64,000 nt of DNA from CAYZJR01 sp964503045 (GTDB lineage Bacteria > Cyanobacteriota > Vampirovibrionia > Obscuribacterales > Obscuribacteraceae), in assembly GCA_964503045.1 (NCBI GenBank), contig CAZCZI010000020.1:36881-100880 (forward strand), written 5' to 3'. Below the pieces are notes generated by a model, which worked only from the letters and a program-made list of their open reading frames with translations, searched no databases and was not told the DNA's origin. Positions 53,460 through 63,500 of this stretch are shown here, one piece after another (position 1 is the first letter of the stretch; every line of letters begins with the position of its first letter). A program made the translations under genes and the position numbers.

Positions 53460-53774
53460 CTCGCGCGAAATCGGGTTTATGCCGCCAACAATTGGCTTAA
53501 CCGTGCGCTTTTCTTGAGTTGTTATAGCACGCCCACGCCATACGAAATCCTCGGTTAAACCATTGTTTTGCTGAGAAGTCTGGGTTTCGGGCGCGCAGGC
53601 AACTTTAATTTTTGATCAATGGTTTTTTATGTGATCAAGCGGTTTCAATCATATATGCAATCGGATACTATGATTCGGTCTCCGTCACGAAACGTAAGTC
53701 CGGCTCAGCTGCACTTCACAACCGGGCTCGACTAGTTCACATCCTCGAATCTTCCTATCCACTGGGTGCAATTC
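53460..53774. other. Divergent promoter region of dnaG and dihydropyrimidinase genes
   Basis: About 315 bp with no protein-like frame. TTGATCA (53612-53618) and TGATCAA (53632-53638) form a 7-bp inverted repeat 13 nt apart, a possible operator. Promoters for both flanking genes should lie here, but no hexamer pair is close enough to consensus to call. Confidence 0.5.
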
Positions 53775-55199
53775 ATGAAGACGCTCATAAAAAATGGCCG
53801 CATCGTAACCGCAGTAGACGACTACTACGCCGACATTTTGATTGAAGACGAAACAATAACCCTGATCGGCAAAAAACTAGACCATCTCGAAGGCAATGCC
53901 GATCGCGTCATCGATGCCAAGGACATGCTCGTCATCCCAGGCGGAATCGATGCTCACACCCACATGGACATGCCCTTCGGCGGCACCACTTCAGCCGACG
54001 ATTTCCGCACGGGTACTCTAGCTGCAGCCCACGGCGGAACGACGACAATCATCGACTTTGCCATTCAAGCTAAGGGGCAATCAATCATCGAGGCACTCGA
54101 TATCTGGCATGAGAAGGCATCAGGCAAGACTGCAATCGATTACGGATTCCACATGATCTGCACCGATTTGCCACACGACAGGCTGAAGGAGGTCAAGCGC
54201 CTCATCCACGATGAAGGCGTCACCAGCTTCAAGCTGTTCATGGCATATCCTGGAGTACTCTATGTTGACGACGCCACCATTTTCCGGGCCATGAATTTCG
54301 CCGGCAGCGAGCATGGCGGGCTGATTTGCATGCACGCCGAAAACGGCATCGTCATTAATGAAATTATTCAAGCAGCGATCGCCGAAGGCAAAACCGCACC
54401 TAAGTATCATGGAATCACACGTCCGACCAAAGCCGAAAGCGAAGGCGTCAACCGCGCAATCGCCCTTGCCGAAATGGCGAACTCTCCAGTCTACATCGTG
54501 CACTTGAGCTGCTATGACGCACTCAAAAAGGTGAAGGAAGCTCGCGATGAAGGCGTGCCTGTCTTTGCCGAAACCTGCCCTCAGTACCTCTTCCTCGATA
54601 ATTCCTACTACGAGAAGGAAAACTTTGAAGGCGCGAAGTATGTGATGACTCCTCCGCTTCGCGATAAGTGGAATCAGGAAGAACTCTGGACCGGATTGAG
54701 AATGAACGACCTACAGGTGATCTCGACCGACCATTGCCCGTTCTGCTTCAAAGAACAGAAAGAGCTCGGTCGCGATGATTTCAGCAAGATTCCCAACGGC
54801 GGACCGGGCGTCGAAAACCGCATGAGCCTCGTCTACAACGGCGGCGTCGTGCCAGGGCGCATCAGCCTCAACCGCTTTGTGGAAATCACCTCCACATCAG
54901 CCGCCAAGCTGTTCGGTCTGTTTCCCAAGAAAGGAACCATCGCAGTCGGCACCGACGCAGACATCGTAATCTTCAACCCCAATAAGAAAATGACGATAAG
55001 CGCCGCCACCCACCATATGAATGTCGACTACAGTTGTTATGAAGGCGTCCAAGTTCAAGGCGTCTCCGAAACAGTGCTCTCTCGAGGCAAGGTCGTAATC
55101 GACCAAGGCAAGTACGTGGGCAAAGCCGGAGACGGGAAATATCTCAAACGCTCGACAATCAATCTCAAAAATCGGGAGGTCGCGCAGGCAAAAAGGTAA
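53775..55199 (+). CDS. hydA: Dihydropyrimidinase / D-hydantoinase
   Basis: The 474-residue amidohydrolase has the metal-site motif 'GGIDAHTHMDMPFGG', the bridging carboxylated Lys in 'SFKLFMAYPG', His in 'MHAENG' and 'VHLSCYDA', and Asp in 'STDHCPFCF'. It opens dihydropyrimidine or hydantoin rings. The family cannot separate catabolic dihydropyrimidinase from related hydantoinases by sequence alone. ATG 53775 is taken; GTG 53766 is in frame. No other pyrimidine-catabolism gene is present in the window. Confidence 0.92.
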   Translation: MKTLIKNGRIVTAVDDYYADILIEDETITLIGKKLDHLEGNADRVIDAKDMLVIPGGIDAHTHMDMPFGGTTSADDFRTGTLAAAHGGTTTIIDFAIQAKGQSIIEALDIWHEKASGKTAIDYGFHMICTDLPHDRLKEVKRLIHDEGVTSFKLFMAYPGVLYVDDATIFRAMNFAGSEHGGLICMHAENGIVINEIIQAAIAEGKTAPKYHGITRPTKAESEGVNRAIALAEMANSPVYIVHLSCYDALKKVKEARDEGVPVFAETCPQYLFLDNSYYEKENFEGAKYVMTPPLRDKWNQEELWTGLRMNDLQVISTDHCPFCFKEQKELGRDDFSKIPNGGPGVENRMSLVYNGGVVPGRISLNRFVEITSTSAAKLFGLFPKKGTIAVGTDADIVIFNPNKKMTISAATHHMNVDYSCYEGVQVQGVSETVLSRGKVVIDQGKYVGKAGDGKYLKRSTINLKNREVAQAKR

Positions 55200-55361
55200 T
55201 CTGCAATAAGGACCATATGGATGTGAGAATTTGGTGGGACAACTAGTTTTTTTTGGTTATTTCCCGCTTGCAAAATTCTTGGCTCAATTCACAATGGTTA
55301 GTAGCGCAAGAAAATTATTTATTTGATTTGAAGGAACATCGGTATCTCGGGAGAACCAATA

Positions 55362-56282
55362 ATGGGAATAGGAATTACGAAAGAATTTAATCGCATGGTG
55401 ACGGAGGAGCGCAACGAGCGCACCATGGACCTCGACCTGCTCGAAACCAAAGACCTGGTAGAGCGCATTCAAGATGAAGACCTTCACGTTTACGAGGCAG
55501 TCAAAAAGGTAACTCCCGAGATTGCACAGGCGGTGGACATAATCACCGAAAAACTGAAAAACGGCGGGCGCCTCATTTATTTCGGCGCCGGCACCTCCGG
55601 ACGACTCGGCGTGCTCGACGCTACCGAGTGCTCGCCGACATTCGGCGTCGACTCCGACATGATTCAAGCATGCATCGCCGGCGGACGCGAAGCCATGTTT
55701 CGCGCCTTTGAAAACGCTGAAGATTCCGGCGAAGCAGGCATCCAAGATGCCACCACAATCGGCGTCACCGAAAAAGACGTGGTTGTCGGAATCACCGCCA
55801 GCGGCAGAACTCCTTATGTAATTGGCGCCCTCGGCAAGTCCAAAGAAGCAGGCGCAGCGGCAATCGGCATCGTCAACAATGCAGATACGGCTCTTGCTCC
55901 ATATTGCGACGTCATGATTAGCGCCATCGTCGGTCCGGAAGCTCTCACGGGCTCAACCCGCATGAAGGCAGGCACCGCGCAAAAGATGATTTTGAACTTG
56001 CTTTCGACCTGCACCATGATCAGACTTGGGAAAGTCTTCGAAAACCTCATGGTTGACCTCCGTCCGACCAACGAAAAGCTCAGAGAGCGTGCGGTTTCGA
56101 TCATCTCGATTCTCGGGTGCGTGCCGCGACACCTGGCGGAGGGTGCTTTGGTTGCATCACACGATCGCGCCAAGACAGCCATTCTCATGGTTAAGCGCAA
56201 AATGGGACGGGCTCAAGCAGAAGATCTCATCACTAAATGTGGTGGCTCCTTGCGCAAAGCCTTGATGTCGGACCAGTCCTGA
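55362..56282 (+). CDS. murQ: N-acetylmuramic acid 6-phosphate etherase
   Basis: The 306-residue SIS-domain enzyme cleaves the D-lactyl ether of MurNAc-6-P to give GlcNAc-6-P in peptidoglycan recycling. 'LIYFGAGTSGRLGVLDATECSPTFG' is the signature, and 'VVGITASGRTPYVIGAL' the SIS core. 'GSTRMKAGTAQKMILNLLST' is the conserved MurQ segment. Length fits the family (about 300). The 162 bp before it contain no gene; a recycling partner such as AnmK or a MurNAc-specific PTS is not in the window. Confidence 0.95.
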   Translation: MGIGITKEFNRMVTEERNERTMDLDLLETKDLVERIQDEDLHVYEAVKKVTPEIAQAVDIITEKLKNGGRLIYFGAGTSGRLGVLDATECSPTFGVDSDMIQACIAGGREAMFRAFENAEDSGEAGIQDATTIGVTEKDVVVGITASGRTPYVIGALGKSKEAGAAAIGIVNNADTALAPYCDVMISAIVGPEALTGSTRMKAGTAQKMILNLLSTCTMIRLGKVFENLMVDLRPTNEKLRERAVSIISILGCVPRHLAEGALVASHDRAKTAILMVKRKMGRAQAEDLITKCGGSLRKALMSDQS

Positions 56283-56316
56283 AAAGACCGGCTTAGAACT
56301 AGACAGGACGCCCAGG

Positions 56317-56571
56317 CTAGACGATTCTTCTTCTGCAATCAGCACAGAAAACCCGCAATCCGTTGGGGCGATAATAGCGAATCTCGCCCACGGGCCGGGC
56401 TTTTGTCATATACATGCGATCGTCGGCAACGCCTCTGTATGCGATATGAACCTTCTGCGAACAGCACTTGTAGGGTTCCATCGGGTCGCGCGGCTCCATG
56501 TCTAGGCACGGCTGCCCCAAAGCGCGCCACAAAGGCAGCCCGAGCAGTCGCTTAACCGGTCTTGCGTTCAC
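56317..56571 (-). CDS. Possible small Cys-containing protein
   Basis: The frame from GTG 56571 encodes 84 residues with 'YKCCSQKVHIAY' and 'RVFCADCRRRIV', a possible incomplete zinc ribbon. It begins 13 bp after the histidine-kinase stop on the same strand, so translation could continue from that transcript. The GAGGTGG just upstream, overlapping the kinase stop, may serve as the ribosome binding site. GTG 56583 is another start. The reading frame also runs open into the kinase gene, which lowers confidence. Confidence 0.42.
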   Translation of the reverse strand: MNARPVKRLLGLPLWRALGQPCLDMEPRDPMEPYKCCSQKVHIAYRGVADDRMYMTKARPVGEIRYYRPNGLRVFCADCRRRIV

Positions 56572-56584
56572 GCCCAGTGCCACC

Positions 56585-58075
56585 TCATGCGATACTACCC
56601 ACCACACTCGGTTGGGTCGGTAGAGTGATTGTGAATGTGGTTCCCTTGCCGACGATCGAATCGACATTGATTGAGCCGTGGTGCCTGGCAATGATTTCGT
56701 GAGTGATGGCAAGGCCCAACCCGGTTCCACCGCCAACCCTCGTTCTGGCTTTGTCGCCACGGTAGAAGCGCTCGAAGATGTGGGGCAAGTCTGACGAATC
56801 AATTCCCACGCCCGTGTCTTGAATCGTCAGCTCCAACCTTCTATTCATATCAGTAAAGCGCCCGGTTACATGCACGCTGCCGCCATCAGGAGTGTAGTTG
56901 ACAGCATTGGTCATGATATTGGAGAGTGCTCTCATCAGCTGGCTGCTGTTTCCATTCACTATATACGTCGCTGAAGTAGCGCTGTCAAAGGTCAAATCGA
57001 CTTCCAGGTCGATGTGCTTCTTCTCGGCTTGAGGTCTTATTTGCTCGACCGCGTCATTGAGAACCTGCATGACATTTACTTCTTCATGCCATTCAAGCTC
57101 CAGACCGCCATCGAGCTTGGAGAGATCCAGCAAGTCTTGCAGGAGACTGGCCTGCCTGTCTACGAGCTTTTCCAGCGATTGCAAGAACTGCCCACGCAGT
57201 TTGGGATCATCCACAGCCCCAGCCTGAAGCGCCTCGACGACCGAACCTATCGCCATCGTCGGAGTCTTCAACTCATGTGAGGCATTGGCGATGAATTCTT
57301 GCCGGAGCCGCTCCTGCTCTCGTAGACGACCGATCATCTGGTTAAAGGACAAACCTAATTCCCCGATCTCGTCTCGCCTGCTGACCGGCAGAAACACGGA
57401 CACATCGCCGGAAAGAGAGATTTGCTTTGCCAGGTCGCTCATTTCCCTAACCGGTCTATTGACGAAACGAGCCAACCAAAGGCTGATAAATACTGTGATT
57501 ACACCGGTTGCGAAGATAATTTCGAGAAACACAATAAGGTCTTGCCGCAATCGGCTTTCAATGTCGATAAGCGGCACTCCGATGCGAATGACACCGGTGG
57601 TCTGACCGGCTTCGCGAACAGGATAGGCTACATAAAGCCAGTTGGTATGGGTAGTCGGAGCCGTTCTGGTGCAGAAAGCGACGATACCTCCCAGCGCCTC
57701 ATTGATTTCCAACTGGTTGGATATGTTTTGGCCGTTGGGCCCGTTGACCATGAAAGAGTCCGCCAAAACGTGCCCGTCGCGATCGACCAGAGTAATCGAG
57801 ACACCAAGTTTGGTTGCATGCCTGTCAACTGCGTTTTGAATCCGCGTGCGCGAAGACTCCGCATCCATTCTTAGATCGTTGTCCAACTCCAGCGCCAGAT
57901 TGACGGCTTCTACTTCCAGCGAGTTGCGAAGATCGTTGATTGACTCCTTTTGAATCGTACAAAGCGCCCACACACTGACGACAAGCAGCGCCAGGGTAAC
58001 CACCGCAAGGTAAGTAATAAGCAGCTGATTGGCAAGGCTTTGAAGCAGCCAACGATAAATCCAGCGCATCCTCAC
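56585..58075 (-). CDS. Membrane sensor histidine kinase (PhoR-like)
   Basis: The 496-residue protein has two membrane helices (about 17-40 and 181-203), a ~140-residue extracytoplasmic PAS/dCACHE-like sensor, HAMP ('NRPVREMSDLAKQIS'), and HisKA with His267 ('IANASHELKTPTMA'). The HATPase_c has 'NIMTNAVNYTPDGGS', 'QDTGVGIDSSDL' and 'GGTGLGLAITHEII'. The catalytic pattern is that of PhoR/WalK-type kinases. No response regulator lies next to it, so the partner is unknown. Confidence 0.9.
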   Translation of the reverse strand: MRMRWIYRWLLQSLANQLLITYLAVVTLALLVVSVWALCTIQKESINDLRNSLEVEAVNLALELDNDLRMDAESSRTRIQNAVDRHATKLGVSITLVDRDGHVLADSFMVNGPNGQNISNQLEINEALGGIVAFCTRTAPTTHTNWLYVAYPVREAGQTTGVIRIGVPLIDIESRLRQDLIVFLEIIFATGVITVFISLWLARFVNRPVREMSDLAKQISLSGDVSVFLPVSRRDEIGELGLSFNQMIGRLREQERLRQEFIANASHELKTPTMAIGSVVEALQAGAVDDPKLRGQFLQSLEKLVDRQASLLQDLLDLSKLDGGLELEWHEEVNVMQVLNDAVEQIRPQAEKKHIDLEVDLTFDSATSATYIVNGNSSQLMRALSNIMTNAVNYTPDGGSVHVTGRFTDMNRRLELTIQDTGVGIDSSDLPHIFERFYRGDKARTRVGGGTGLGLAITHEIIARHHGSINVDSIVGKGTTFTITLPTQPSVVGSIA

Positions 58076-58342
58076 CGTTCCTACAATTACAAACCTTATT
58101 CTAAGGCTAACTGCTTATGTTTGCGGGCAGCTGCCTTTGAAAGCACGATTGCGCCGCCGCGAGCACATGACAATACTGTTTCTTCTAGCAGGAGTTTTAA
58201 GACAAAAGGTAGGTTCTGTGACAAACTAGATGGTCTGTTACTATAATCTTCGTTGCTTACAAAAAATTGGCTGGAACTGGCAGAACGAATTTTTCGAACA
58301 AAAGTCTGCCACTACAAAAACAGCAGGGAGGTCCTTTCCGAA

Positions 58343-58666
58343 ATGTCTGGTGTTGCAAACGTTACCGATACAACCTTCGAGCAGGAAGTGCTCAAGGCTG
58401 AACTCCCGGTGCTGGTTGATTTCTGGGCTCCCTGGTGTGGTCCATGCAAGGCAGTCGCGCCGGTGATCGAGGACATCTCCAAGGAGTATGAAGGTCGCCT
58501 GAAGGTCGTCAAGCTAAACACTGACGAAAATCCGAAGACCGCTCAAGCCTACTCAATCAGAGGCATTCCAAGTCTTTATCTGTTCAAGACAGGACAGGTT
58601 GTCGAGCAGGTCGTTGGTGCTGTTCCAAAATCCACTCTCACTAACACGATCAACAAACACGTCTAA
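58343..58666 (+). CDS. trxA: Thioredoxin
   Basis: The 107-residue protein has 'DFWAPWCGPCKAV' with Cys32/Cys35 at the usual place, a cis-Pro turn 'RGIPSLYLF' and the C-terminal helix. It reduces disulfides in cytoplasmic proteins. ATG 58343 is set by GGGAGG upstream; earlier in-frame codons extend to 58253 but lack a ribosome binding site and would add a non-thioredoxin N-terminus. The 267 bp before this start contain no gene. Confidence 0.94.
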   Translation: MSGVANVTDTTFEQEVLKAELPVLVDFWAPWCGPCKAVAPVIEDISKEYEGRLKVVKLNTDENPKTAQAYSIRGIPSLYLFKTGQVVEQVVGAVPKSTLTNTINKHV

Positions 58667-58714
58667 CACATCAAACTGTGTCTGACACTGCGTTTGGCCA
58701 GATCTGGGTCAGTA

Positions 58715-58734
58715 TGTCAGGTGATGATCTGACA
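58715..58734 (+). other. Small hairpin after trxA
   Basis: TGTCAG and CTGACA form a 6-bp stem with an 8-nt loop, followed by GAAATTTT. It may be a weak terminator for trxA, but the T-run is short and displaced. Confidence 0.35.
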
Positions 58735-58822
58735 GAAATTTTGCAAAGATTTTTCGGAATTTTTCAAACGTTCCCGTCATTGAAGCCCCACAATTGATGC
58801 ACATCCAGCAAAGGAGAACAAA

Positions 58823-59344
58823 ATGCGTCTTTCTCGTCTCTCAGCAACTGCAGCGCTTGTTGCCATCTTAGCAACGATAGCCACCGCTGATGCCGCTCTC
58901 GCCAAAAAGCATCACAGAGTCGTTCGAAAGTCCAACGACATCGTGTCTGTCGCCAACAGATCCGGTAAATGCAAAAACTTGATGACCGGCTTGAAGTCCA
59001 CCGGACTCAACCATACATTGGCAGGCAAAGGTCCTTTCACAGTGTTTGCGCCAAGCGACAGCGCCTTCGCCAAGCTCCCGAAAGAAAACCGCGAAGCAAT
59101 GCTCAAGGACGAAAAACAGCTTCCCAACATTCTCAAGTATCACGTCGTGAAAGGCAAAATGTCGAAAGCCGATCTCGAAGGAAAGCGCGCAGTCACGACA
59201 GTTGAAGGCGAATCGTTGATGGTAAACACCAAAGACGGCACAGTGCTGGTTGACGGCGCACTGATCACCGAGCCGGATATCGCTTGTTCCAACGGCGTTA
59301 TCCACATCATCGACGAAGTATTGGTTCCTGCTCGCGGCAAGTAG
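58823..59344 (+). CDS. Secreted fasciclin-domain protein
   Basis: The 173-residue protein has a signal peptide (residues ~1-26) and one FAS1 domain with 'LAGKGPFTVFAPSDSAFAKL', 'ILKYHVVKGKMSKADLEG', and 'ACSNGVIHIIDEVLVPA'. Such domains mediate adhesion or surface binding and may occur in biofilm-forming bacteria. AAAGGAG precedes the ATG at suitable spacing. A hairpin resembling a terminator follows. Confidence 0.93.
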   Translation: MRLSRLSATAALVAILATIATADAALAKKHHRVVRKSNDIVSVANRSGKCKNLMTGLKSTGLNHTLAGKGPFTVFAPSDSAFAKLPKENREAMLKDEKQLPNILKYHVVKGKMSKADLEGKRAVTTVEGESLMVNTKDGTVLVDGALITEPDIACSNGVIHIIDEVLVPARGK

Positions 59345-59377
59345 TCGCTTTCTAGAACCAAAACCGAAAGAAATCGG

Positions 59378-59402
59378 GCAGCCATCGTAAAAAGGTGGCT
59401 GC
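59378..59402 (+). terminator. Terminator-like hairpin after the fasciclin gene
   Basis: GCAGCCA pairs with TGGCTGC around an 11-nt loop. TCTTGC follows; the T-run is poor but the stem is good. Confidence 0.5.
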
Positions 59403-59476
59403 TCTTGCATCTGGGTTAAGCGCAGCCAACCCATTTGTGTAAATATATAGGTACTGGCTCTATATCTGGGGGGCTC

Positions 59477-59977
59477 ATGCTCAAAGAACTGCTCGTACTG
59501 TTTTTCATAGCACTGGTTGCCGGCAGCATCTGGAATGGCATGAACGAGCCACCCCAACCAGCCGGTGGTTCGGCCGGCGAGCAGCAAGGCTCGGCCCAGG
59601 CGGCTGCCCCACAGTACCCAGAAGTCGCTGACATCGGCTCTGACACCTTTCAGGGCTTGGTGCTCGACTCCAAAGAGCCAGTCCTGGTGGAGTTTTACAC
59701 GACAGGGTGTGTGCCCTGTAAACAGATGGCGCCCGTCTTAGCCCAACTGGCTGCCGAAAACGAAAATCGATTCCGTGTATATCGCATCTGCGTCGACAAG
59801 AATGTCACCCTGGCCGACCGATATTATTCCGGTCCAGTGCCTGCATTCGTCCTGTTCGATAAGGGCCGGCAGCTCAACCAAACTATCGGTAAACAGTCCA
59901 AAGAAGAGCTTCTGAGTTGGATTCAGAACAATCTGGGCATGTCGCCGGGCATACCGATAACTCTGCCTAAGGGCTAA
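59477..59977 (+). CDS. Membrane-anchored thioredoxin-like protein
   Basis: The 166-residue product has one N-terminal membrane helix ('LKELLVLFFIALVAGSIW'), a Pro/Gly/Ala-rich linker (~25-50), and a thioredoxin fold with Cys78-x-x-Cys81 in 'FYTTGCVPCKQMAP' and a cis-Pro-like 'GPVPAFVLFDKG'. The CVPC active site differs from TrxA and suggests a periplasmic disulfide reductase or transfer role, which is inference. ATG 59477 is set by GGGGGG just upstream; the earlier start at 59435 is not. Confidence 0.82.
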   Translation: MLKELLVLFFIALVAGSIWNGMNEPPQPAGGSAGEQQGSAQAAAPQYPEVADIGSDTFQGLVLDSKEPVLVEFYTTGCVPCKQMAPVLAQLAAENENRFRVYRICVDKNVTLADRYYSGPVPAFVLFDKGRQLNQTIGKQSKEELLSWIQNNLGMSPGIPITLPKG

Positions 59978-59988
59978 AATGCACATTG

Positions 59989-60009
59989 TTTCCCCAAAGC
60001 ATGGGGAAA
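59989..60009. other. Hairpin after the thioredoxin-like gene
   Basis: TTTCCCC pairs perfectly with GGGGAAA around a 7-nt loop just after the stop codon. No T-run follows on either strand, so a terminator is possible but not clear. Confidence 0.45.
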
Positions 60010-60206
60010 ACCCTGAAACCGGCTCCGGCTTATGTTGTTGGCGCTTTGCCAGCGAGCTAAGATAAAATATCGTATAAGTAATCTTGGCTGCCCTTGGGCT
60101 TTATCGAGTGTTGATTCGCCCCCAAATGCGCAAAACGATTCTTCCGATTCGCGCATGGGTACAAGAGATACAGAGGATTCCAGACCAAATTCGTCGAGGA
60201 TCGACA

Positions 60207-60281
60207 ATGAAAGACTACATAATCGCCTTCCTAATCGCACTCGTACTGGGATGCACATTCCAGGGCATGTGCGGTACTTGA
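60207..60281 (+). CDS. 24-residue membrane peptide resembling the thioredoxin-like anchor
   Basis: The product is one hydrophobic helix ('YIIAFLIALVLGCTFQGMC'). It matches the anchor of the preceding thioredoxin-like protein in pattern: Phe-Phe/Phe-Leu, then IALV.G, then .GM. It may be a truncated duplicate or a true small membrane protein. ATG 60207 follows GAGGATCG. Because it is so short, chance cannot be dismissed. Confidence 0.4.
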   Translation: MKDYIIAFLIALVLGCTFQGMCGT

Positions 60282-60293
60282 GGGACCAAGCAG

Positions 60294-60476
60294 ATGCCGG
60301 TCGGCATCTCGGACGTTTCTCCCCAAGGCGGAAGCCCTGCAAATGTAAAGGAAAGAGGCATACCGGATTTCATGTATGTCTCCAAACCTCGAGTTCAGCG
60401 CATGGCCACGACCGTGGCAGAAGAGGTGCCTGATGAACAGGCAAGAACGACTTTTCCAATTCAGGCGCACCACTAA
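60294..60476 (+). CDS. Possible small hydrophilic protein
   Basis: A 60-codon frame between the tiny membrane peptide and the triple-AAA protease gene has an ATG preceded by a weak GGGACC motif. The product is hydrophilic with no recognised family. It could be the displaced soluble remnant of a duplicated gene after the membrane peptide, or simply non-coding. Confidence 0.25.
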   Translation: MPVGISDVSPQGGSPANVKERGIPDFMYVSKPRVQRMATTVAEEVPDEQARTTFPIQAHH

Positions 60477-60525
60477 AGATACGACTAACCGATCTGCAAT
60501 CACACAATAAAAGGCTGATATTCAA

Positions 60526-63500
60526 ATGAAAAATTGGGCGCGATGGACGCTATTAACACTGTGGATGGTAACGCTTTTACTTTCGTCGCCCTGGTGGAAT
60601 CCGTTTCAATCTTTCCCAGCGCTGCTCAAGTACTCCGTAGTATCGATCATCGCCGCCGCCATATTTGGTGCGCTTGTGATTTTGATGCAGTTCTACATCC
60701 TCATCTCCATCATCTTCCCGCTTCCGCCTCGAGCCGATAAGAACGCACCCAAGAGCATTTGGGTGAAAATGTTCAAATTCATGATGAAGGATCCGCCGAT
60801 TAATCCTAAGGCGCCACAGTCGCTGGATGAGCTGATTGGAAACGAACGAGCCAAAACTGAAATTCGAGAAGTTATCGACATGTTGGCAAACAGCCAACAT
60901 TATGTCGAATCCGGAGCTGATGTTCCAAAGGGAGTCTTGTTTGTTGGTTCACCCGGTGTCGGTAAGACCCTCTTTGCGCGCGCCATTGCAAACGAAGTAG
61001 GCATACCGTTTTACGTCGTGGAGGGATCTGGCTTAAGCGGTCTGATTTTTGGTCTAGGTGTCGTAAAACTCAAAACTCTATTCAGGAAACTGCGCAAACA
61101 CGAACGGGCAATTTTATTCATCGATGAAATTGATTCGATGGCAGTAAGACGGCAAACTGACCGTGGAGCTGGCGCTGTCTCTGACATGAACATGACTCTC
61201 AATACACTGTTGACTGAGATGGACGGTTTCCATGCTTGCAAGGTCCTCGTAATTGGTGCCACCAATAACGATGGCATACTCGATCCAGCGCTTATGCGTG
61301 CTGGGCGAATGGATCGCCGAATCTATTTTCAGATGCCGACACCCGAGGAGCGACGAGCTCTGTTTCACTATTACATTGAGAAGGTTGTTCACTCGCCTGA
61401 GATCAACTATGACGATTTAGTTTTGCTGACGGCGAACTACAGTCCGGCCGAAATTGCCAATGTGGTTAATGAAGCAGCTTTGGTATCTAGACGACCAGGT
61501 GGACCCAATATGGTGACCACCGAGATGATCAGACAAGCGCTTGATCGTGTCTCCGTCGGCTTGGAACGCACTCTCGTCAATGGTGTCGAGATATCCAACA
61601 CAGACCCGAACATTCGTCTCAATCATGTTGTCGGCATCGATGATGTAAAACGAGACATCGGCGAAATAGTAGATTTCTTGCAGCATGGCGATGAGTTGCG
61701 CCGCATGGGCGCACAGATTCCAAAGGGAATTATGATGGTGGGTCCCCCGGGAGTCGGCAAGACGATGCTTGCAAAAGCAATTGCTAATGAAGCCGGCGTT
61801 CCTTTCTATGGCATCTCTGCTGCCTATTTCACAAGCATGTGGCCCGGGGAAGGCGCAGCAAGAATAAGAGCGTTGTACAACCAGGCACGCAAAAATCATG
61901 CTGCAATAGTATTCATTGACGAAATAGACGCGCTTGGCGGAACAGTCAGTGAATTTGGTAGCGAACGGACCAAAGAGTTGAACCAGATTTTGATTGAGCT
62001 TGACGGTCTAGGTCGAAGCAACGTAATTACGATTGGATCAACAAACAACGAACAGAGCCTGGACCCTGCCTTTCTAAGGTCTGGTCGATTCGACAGGAAG
62101 GTGTACGTCGGACTTCCAGATGCCGCCGCGAGGAAGATCATTTTTGAAAACTATTTGTCGAAAGTCCCACATGAAGATGGTATTGATCTCGAAGAAATTG
62201 CCAAAGTATCAATTAACTTCTCTGGAGCTGACATTGCCACATGCGTGAACGAAGCTGCAATATTGGCAGTTCGTAAGGGGAAATCTAGCGTTTCAGCAGA
62301 AGAAATGGAAGAGTCGGCGGACAGGATTTCGGTAACGGCTGGTCACAAGCTGAACACCAGCGGTTTGAACCTCGGTCGAGTGCCTGACATTGATGTAAAA
62401 CTGGATGACATCAAAGGAATGGAGGAAGCAAAGGCAGAAGCGGCAGAGGTAGTCGCACTGCTCAAGAATGCGCATTTGGTGCAACAAGCTGGTCTGAAAG
62501 CACCGAAAGGAATACTTCTAGTCGGAAGGCCAGGCACCGGCAAGACAATGCTTGCAAAAGCAATTGCCAATGAGGCTGGAGTAGCCTTCTACTCGCTATC
62601 AGGCAGCGATTTCGTACAACGATGGGTAGGACTCGGAGCCCAGCGAGTTCGTGCAGTGTATGAACAAGCACGTAGAAGTGGCAAGCCTGCAATTGTATTC
62701 ATTGACGAAATTGATGCAGTTGGACATCCTCGAGGGGTTGATTGGGGCGCTGGCGGAAAGCAGGAGCACAATCAAACTCTCAATCAATTGCTTGTCGAAA
62801 TGGATGGTTTCGGAAAACACAAAGTGTTGACGATTGGAGCAACGAATAGTCAGGACATGCTTGATCAGGCCTTGCTTCGTCCAGGTCGATTCGACCGACA
62901 TATTGAGATTCCGTTGCCTGACCTTGAAGGCAGAGAGGCAATCCTTGCCCATTACCTGAAAAACACAAGAGTCGACACAACCGTCAACACAATTGATATC
63001 GCAAGGATGACGATTTGGAAGTCCGGTGCAGACCTTGCCGGAATTGTAAACGAAGCGGGACTCATGGCGATTCGCGATGGAAGGAGTGCAATCTCCCAAA
63101 TTGATTTGATTCAATCCATCCAACGACAAAGTTTCGGAATGGCATACAGTCGAAATGTTCTGCTGGAGGAACTCACCGAAACAGCCTATCATGAAGCAGG
63201 GCACGCGATTGTCGCGTACTTCCGCAACAAGCGCGAGCGAATCCAGGTGCTCACGGTTGTGCCGCGTGGTGAGGCATTGGGATACTCGTGGAAGATTGAC
63301 AAAGAGGATCGCCAAGCAAAGAATGCTGTTGACTTAATGGTCGACATTGAAACTCTCCTTGGCGGGTTCGTCGCAGAACAGACTTTCTTCGAAACTACTA
63401 CCACTGGTGTCGGTAGTGACTTAGAAAAAGTCGCAAGGCTTGCCAACCACATGATTCGCCATTGTGGTATGGGCACGTTCACCTTCAACACTGATGTTGC

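Noticed and set aside
58868..59587. A 239-codon frame on the minus strand over the fasciclin gene
   Set aside because: The opposite strand encodes a clear signal peptide and FAS1 domain; the antisense product is Cys/His-rich noise.
62599..63315. A 238-codon minus-strand frame in the triple-AAA gene
   Set aside because: It overlaps the conserved third AAA module and shows no recognised motif.
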